A stretch of 21,500 bases of DNA from Apostichopus japonicus (Eukaryota > Echinodermata > Holothuroidea > Aspidochirotida > Stichopodidae), in contig NC_092571.1 in assembly GCF_037975245.1 (NCBI RefSeq), positions 11,605,917-11,627,416 of the forward strand, in the 5' to 3' direction. A program made the translations under genes and the position numbers. The notes beneath the pieces were generated by a model that saw only the letters and a list, made by a program, of their open reading frames with translations, made no database searches and was not told where the DNA came from. Shown here piece after piece: positions 19,089 to 21,500 of this stretch (positions within the stretch are counted from its first letter, which is position 1; each line of letters opens with the position of its first letter).

Positions 19089-19493
19089 TCAGTTTTTGTG
19101 CTGTAATTAGGTCCAATGGGGAACAATAGACACAAACGAGCAAGTTTTAGATAGAAAACAAAATTTCTAGCTAACGTGCTCTATTTTAGTCTACTGATAA
19201 AGCGATTTTAACGTTATATTCAACCCAATTCCATCGCTCGATCTACAGGTGCTTATGCTGTGACAGTGTTATTGTTATCTACGTATGCCAGTATAGCTCC
19301 ATATGCTAAATCAAGACTTTGGTCAGTTTTTGTGCTGTAATTAGGTCCAGTGGGAAACAATTAACACAAACGAGCAAGTTTTAGAAAGAAAACAACATTT
19401 CTAGCTAACGTGCTCTATTTTAATCTACTGATAAAACGATTTTACGTTATATTCAACCCAATTCCATCGCTCGATCTACAGGTGTTTATGCTG
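19089..19493. repeat. Direct duplication of about 172 bp
   Basis: Copies at 19089-19260 and 19323-19493 (period 234) run from TCAGTTTTTGTGCTGTAATT to CTACAGGTG-TTATGCTG with roughly ten substitutions and small indels. The second copy ends about 30 bp before the foldback element. Confidence 0.88.
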
Positions 19494-19522
19494 GTACTTT
19501 GATAGTACTATTTACGGGGTCT

Positions 19523-20769
19523 GCCCGATATTCATAAGGTCCGCTATTCACAAGGATCATTGTTCATTAAGTTCGTTATTCAAAACGTGCCATTTTTCGA
19601 AAAAAAAGGTTCGCTATTCATAATGGAAATAAAGGTTCGTCATTCATAATAAAAAGGGATCATAATTCATAAGGTCCGGTATTCATAATGGAAACAAAGG
19701 TTCGATATTCATAATGGGCAAAAAGGTTCGATATTCATAATGGGACAAAGGGTTCGATATTCATAATAGAACAAAGGGTTCGTAATCCATAATAGACAAA
19801 AAGGTTCGTTATTCATAATAGGAAGAAAGGTCCGATCTTTATAATGGAGCAAAGGGTCCGTTATTCATAATGGGAAAAAGGTTCGTTATTCATAAAAGGA
19901 GAAAGGGTCCGATATTCATAATCGATCAAAGGGTTCATAATCCATAATGTGAAAAAAAGTTCGTTATTCATAATAGGAGAGAAGTTCGTCATACAAGTGC
20001 AAAAGACGTCCTCCATTTTCGCGAACGCCTATAGTGTTCAATCAGTGACAGACTTTTTATCCGGGGGGGGGGGGGGGCACAGCAGTTCTATGGGGGCACC
20101 ACCAGATGGTGGCGGATGCATAAATTTTGCAGAGAATATGAGCCACACACTATCAAGACCATGCTTCACCCTACCCCCTGCAGCAAAACCTACATTTTCG
20201 ACATATTAACGGCATAAACTTGTACGTTTCCTAAAGGGGGTCTTTTCCTAATTGTGAATGATACCGAACCTTTTTGGCTAGGCCTATTATGAATAACGAA
20301 CCCTTTTTTTCCATAATGAATATCGTCTCATCTACCTATTGGCATTTGTCACATTTTGTTGGTGTAATTTGGCGATGACACCTATTTATTCTTCGTTTAT
20401 CTGCAAATTAGCCAGGCCCGGAAAGGGTCATTTCCGGCCATCTAGGGAGTATCTTTACTCAAAAAGTTTCTGTACGCTACGCGCCAACCTGTGGTGGCCC
20501 TCCGCCACTGCTTTTTTCACCATTATGAATATCGAACCCTTTCACCAATTATGAACAACGGACCTTTTTCACCAATTATGAATATCGAACCCTTTTACCA
20601 ATTATGAACGACGAACCTTTTTTTATTTTTTATTATGAATAACGAACCTTATGAACAATGAACCCTTTTGCTCATTATGAATAGCTAACCTTATGAACAA
20701 TGAACCTTATGCATAATGACCTTTATGAACAATGAACCTTATGAATATAGAACCTCATGAATATCGGGC
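19523..20769. mobile_element. Foldback-type element with arms of short tandem repeats
   Basis: The ends are inverted: left GCCCGATATTCATAAGG (19523-19539) and right, reverse complemented, GCCCGATATTCATGAGG (16 of 17 identical). The left arm (to about 19990) is some 16 degenerate units of 25-30 bp of the type GGTTCGATATTCATAATGGG. The right side (20250-20330 and 20518-20769) carries the same unit in opposite orientation. The centre holds a long G-run (about 20064-20078) and non-repeated sequence. No transposase is visible. Foldback elements such as Drosophila FB and sea urchin TU have this architecture. No target-site duplication was recognised. Confidence 0.75.
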
Positions 20770-20928
20770 TGTCACCGTTGCTGAGTGCAATAAGTTTGTA
20801 ACACATAAGTTCGTTCTTCACAACCAGCTGGTTAAAGCTATAGCTATAGTTGACTCTTTGCATCCCATACAGACATGCACTCCTTTTCATTCTTGCCCTT
20901 ATAGTTTTTTTTTTTTTTCTGTGTAAGA

Positions 20929-21022
20929 GGGTTGTGGGGGTGGAGATGAGGAGGGATGTGGGGTGGAGATGAGGAGGGAGAGGAATAGGTGAGGAGGGAA
21001 GGGAAGAGGATGGAGAAAGAAT
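20929..21022 (+). repeat. Polypurine tract with 23-bp repeat
   Basis: Almost pure G/A. TGGAGATGAGGAGGGA occurs at 20941 and 20964, with degenerate copies after it; a T-run precedes it. Mirror-like purine tracts of this kind can form triplex DNA. Confidence 0.75.
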
Positions 21023-21286
21023 TTTAAGTCTTCCTATCATTTCAAAATGCAAGTTTACACCAATTCATTGTGGTGGTGTGGATTTGAACAAATAAATCAT
21101 CAAATTATATTTGCTAATTGAAGTTTGTTTCTCTTTTCTCCAATTCCCCCCCCCCCCCCTGATAGTTCACGTAAATCCGAGAGGTCCAGATTGCACCCAT
21201 TTAGTCCTCAGTTTTGGGAATTAGAAGTACCCTTTTTCATTAATGATATGTACACTTTTTTTTCCAGTTTTGCCAATGATAAAAAA

Positions 21287-21338
21287 GACACTAAATTTAT
21301 TTAAGAAGTGATGACACTAAATTTATTTAAGAAGTGAT
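21287..21338. repeat. Perfect 26-bp tandem duplication
   Basis: GACACTAAATTTATTTAAGA plus AGTGAT, twice back to back, identical. Confidence 0.95.
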
Positions 21339-21500
21339 CTTTTGTTTTGTGTGACCCTTGGATTTTGAACAAGATAACTCAAAAAACAGTATGTTGGGGG
21401 AAACTTTATAATTGGTATGTGGGTGCATGTTATTGATTGCAAGAACTCCAATATTTTATGTGGAGGTCAAAGGTCATTTGAAAACTAAAATCGATAGCTC

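Larger units (their letters stand above)
20770..21500. other. Intergenic end of window
   Basis: No gene seen. Contains a T-run, the polypurine tract at 20929-21022, a run of C at about 21147-21160 and the 26-bp duplication at 21287-21338. Confidence 0.6.

Noticed and set aside
19700-19990. tRNA or pol III B-box (GGTTCGATATTC resembles GGTTCGANNCC)
   Set aside because: The motif is part of a 25-30-bp tandem repeat; there is no A-box at the right distance and no cloverleaf pairing.
20723-21052. 109-residue minus-strand frame
   Set aside because: Pro/Ser/Leu run from the opposite strand of the polypurine tract.

Overview
This window is eukaryotic nuclear DNA: spliced coding exons with GT-AG introns, an A/T-rich background, many long G or C homopolymers, and decayed transposable elements. 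The homopolymer-rich introns and the style of the repeats suggest a marine invertebrate, most likely a deuterostome such as an echinoderm. That placement is an impression from the sequence, not a search result.

Positions 1340-15476 hold 14 exons of one plus-strand gene. Its 5' end lies outside the window and its stop codon and a poly(A) signal lie inside. Every exon-exon junction keeps the reading frame, giving 931 residues. In order, the protein has: the second half of a PR/SET-like domain, one AT-hook, a C2HC finger, a very acidic stretch, two more AT-hooks, eleven further C2H2-type fingers (one lacking its last histidine), and a roughly 310-residue C-terminal region rich in Q, T, A, E and V that resembles a transcriptional activation domain. 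It is a PRDM-family zinc-finger regulator expected to act on DNA in the nucleus; I cannot name the orthologue.

The most unusual feature is in the introns. Two of them begin with tandem arrays built from the exon-intron boundary itself. Intron 3 repeats a 123-bp unit containing the exon 3 splice donor (six GTAAGTA copies). Intron 13 repeats a 66-bp unit containing the end of exon 13 and its donor (26 units; 25 keep the donor). The second array also contains a 243-bp duplication carrying 111 bp of exon 13, a possible in-frame extra exon. In both cases splicing at any later donor would bring in a stop codon, so the first donor must be used for full-length protein.

Other introns hold a MITE-like element (10509-10883), an antisense LINE remnant (about 6340-6760), small minisatellites and G-rich tracts. 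Downstream of the gene (about 15.5-21.5 kb) I see no further gene. That region is a patchwork of repeats: a degenerate minisatellite, diverged tandem repeats near 17.2-17.8 kb, a 172-bp direct duplication, a 1.25-kb foldback-type element with inverted arms of short tandem repeats (19523-20769), and a polypurine tract.
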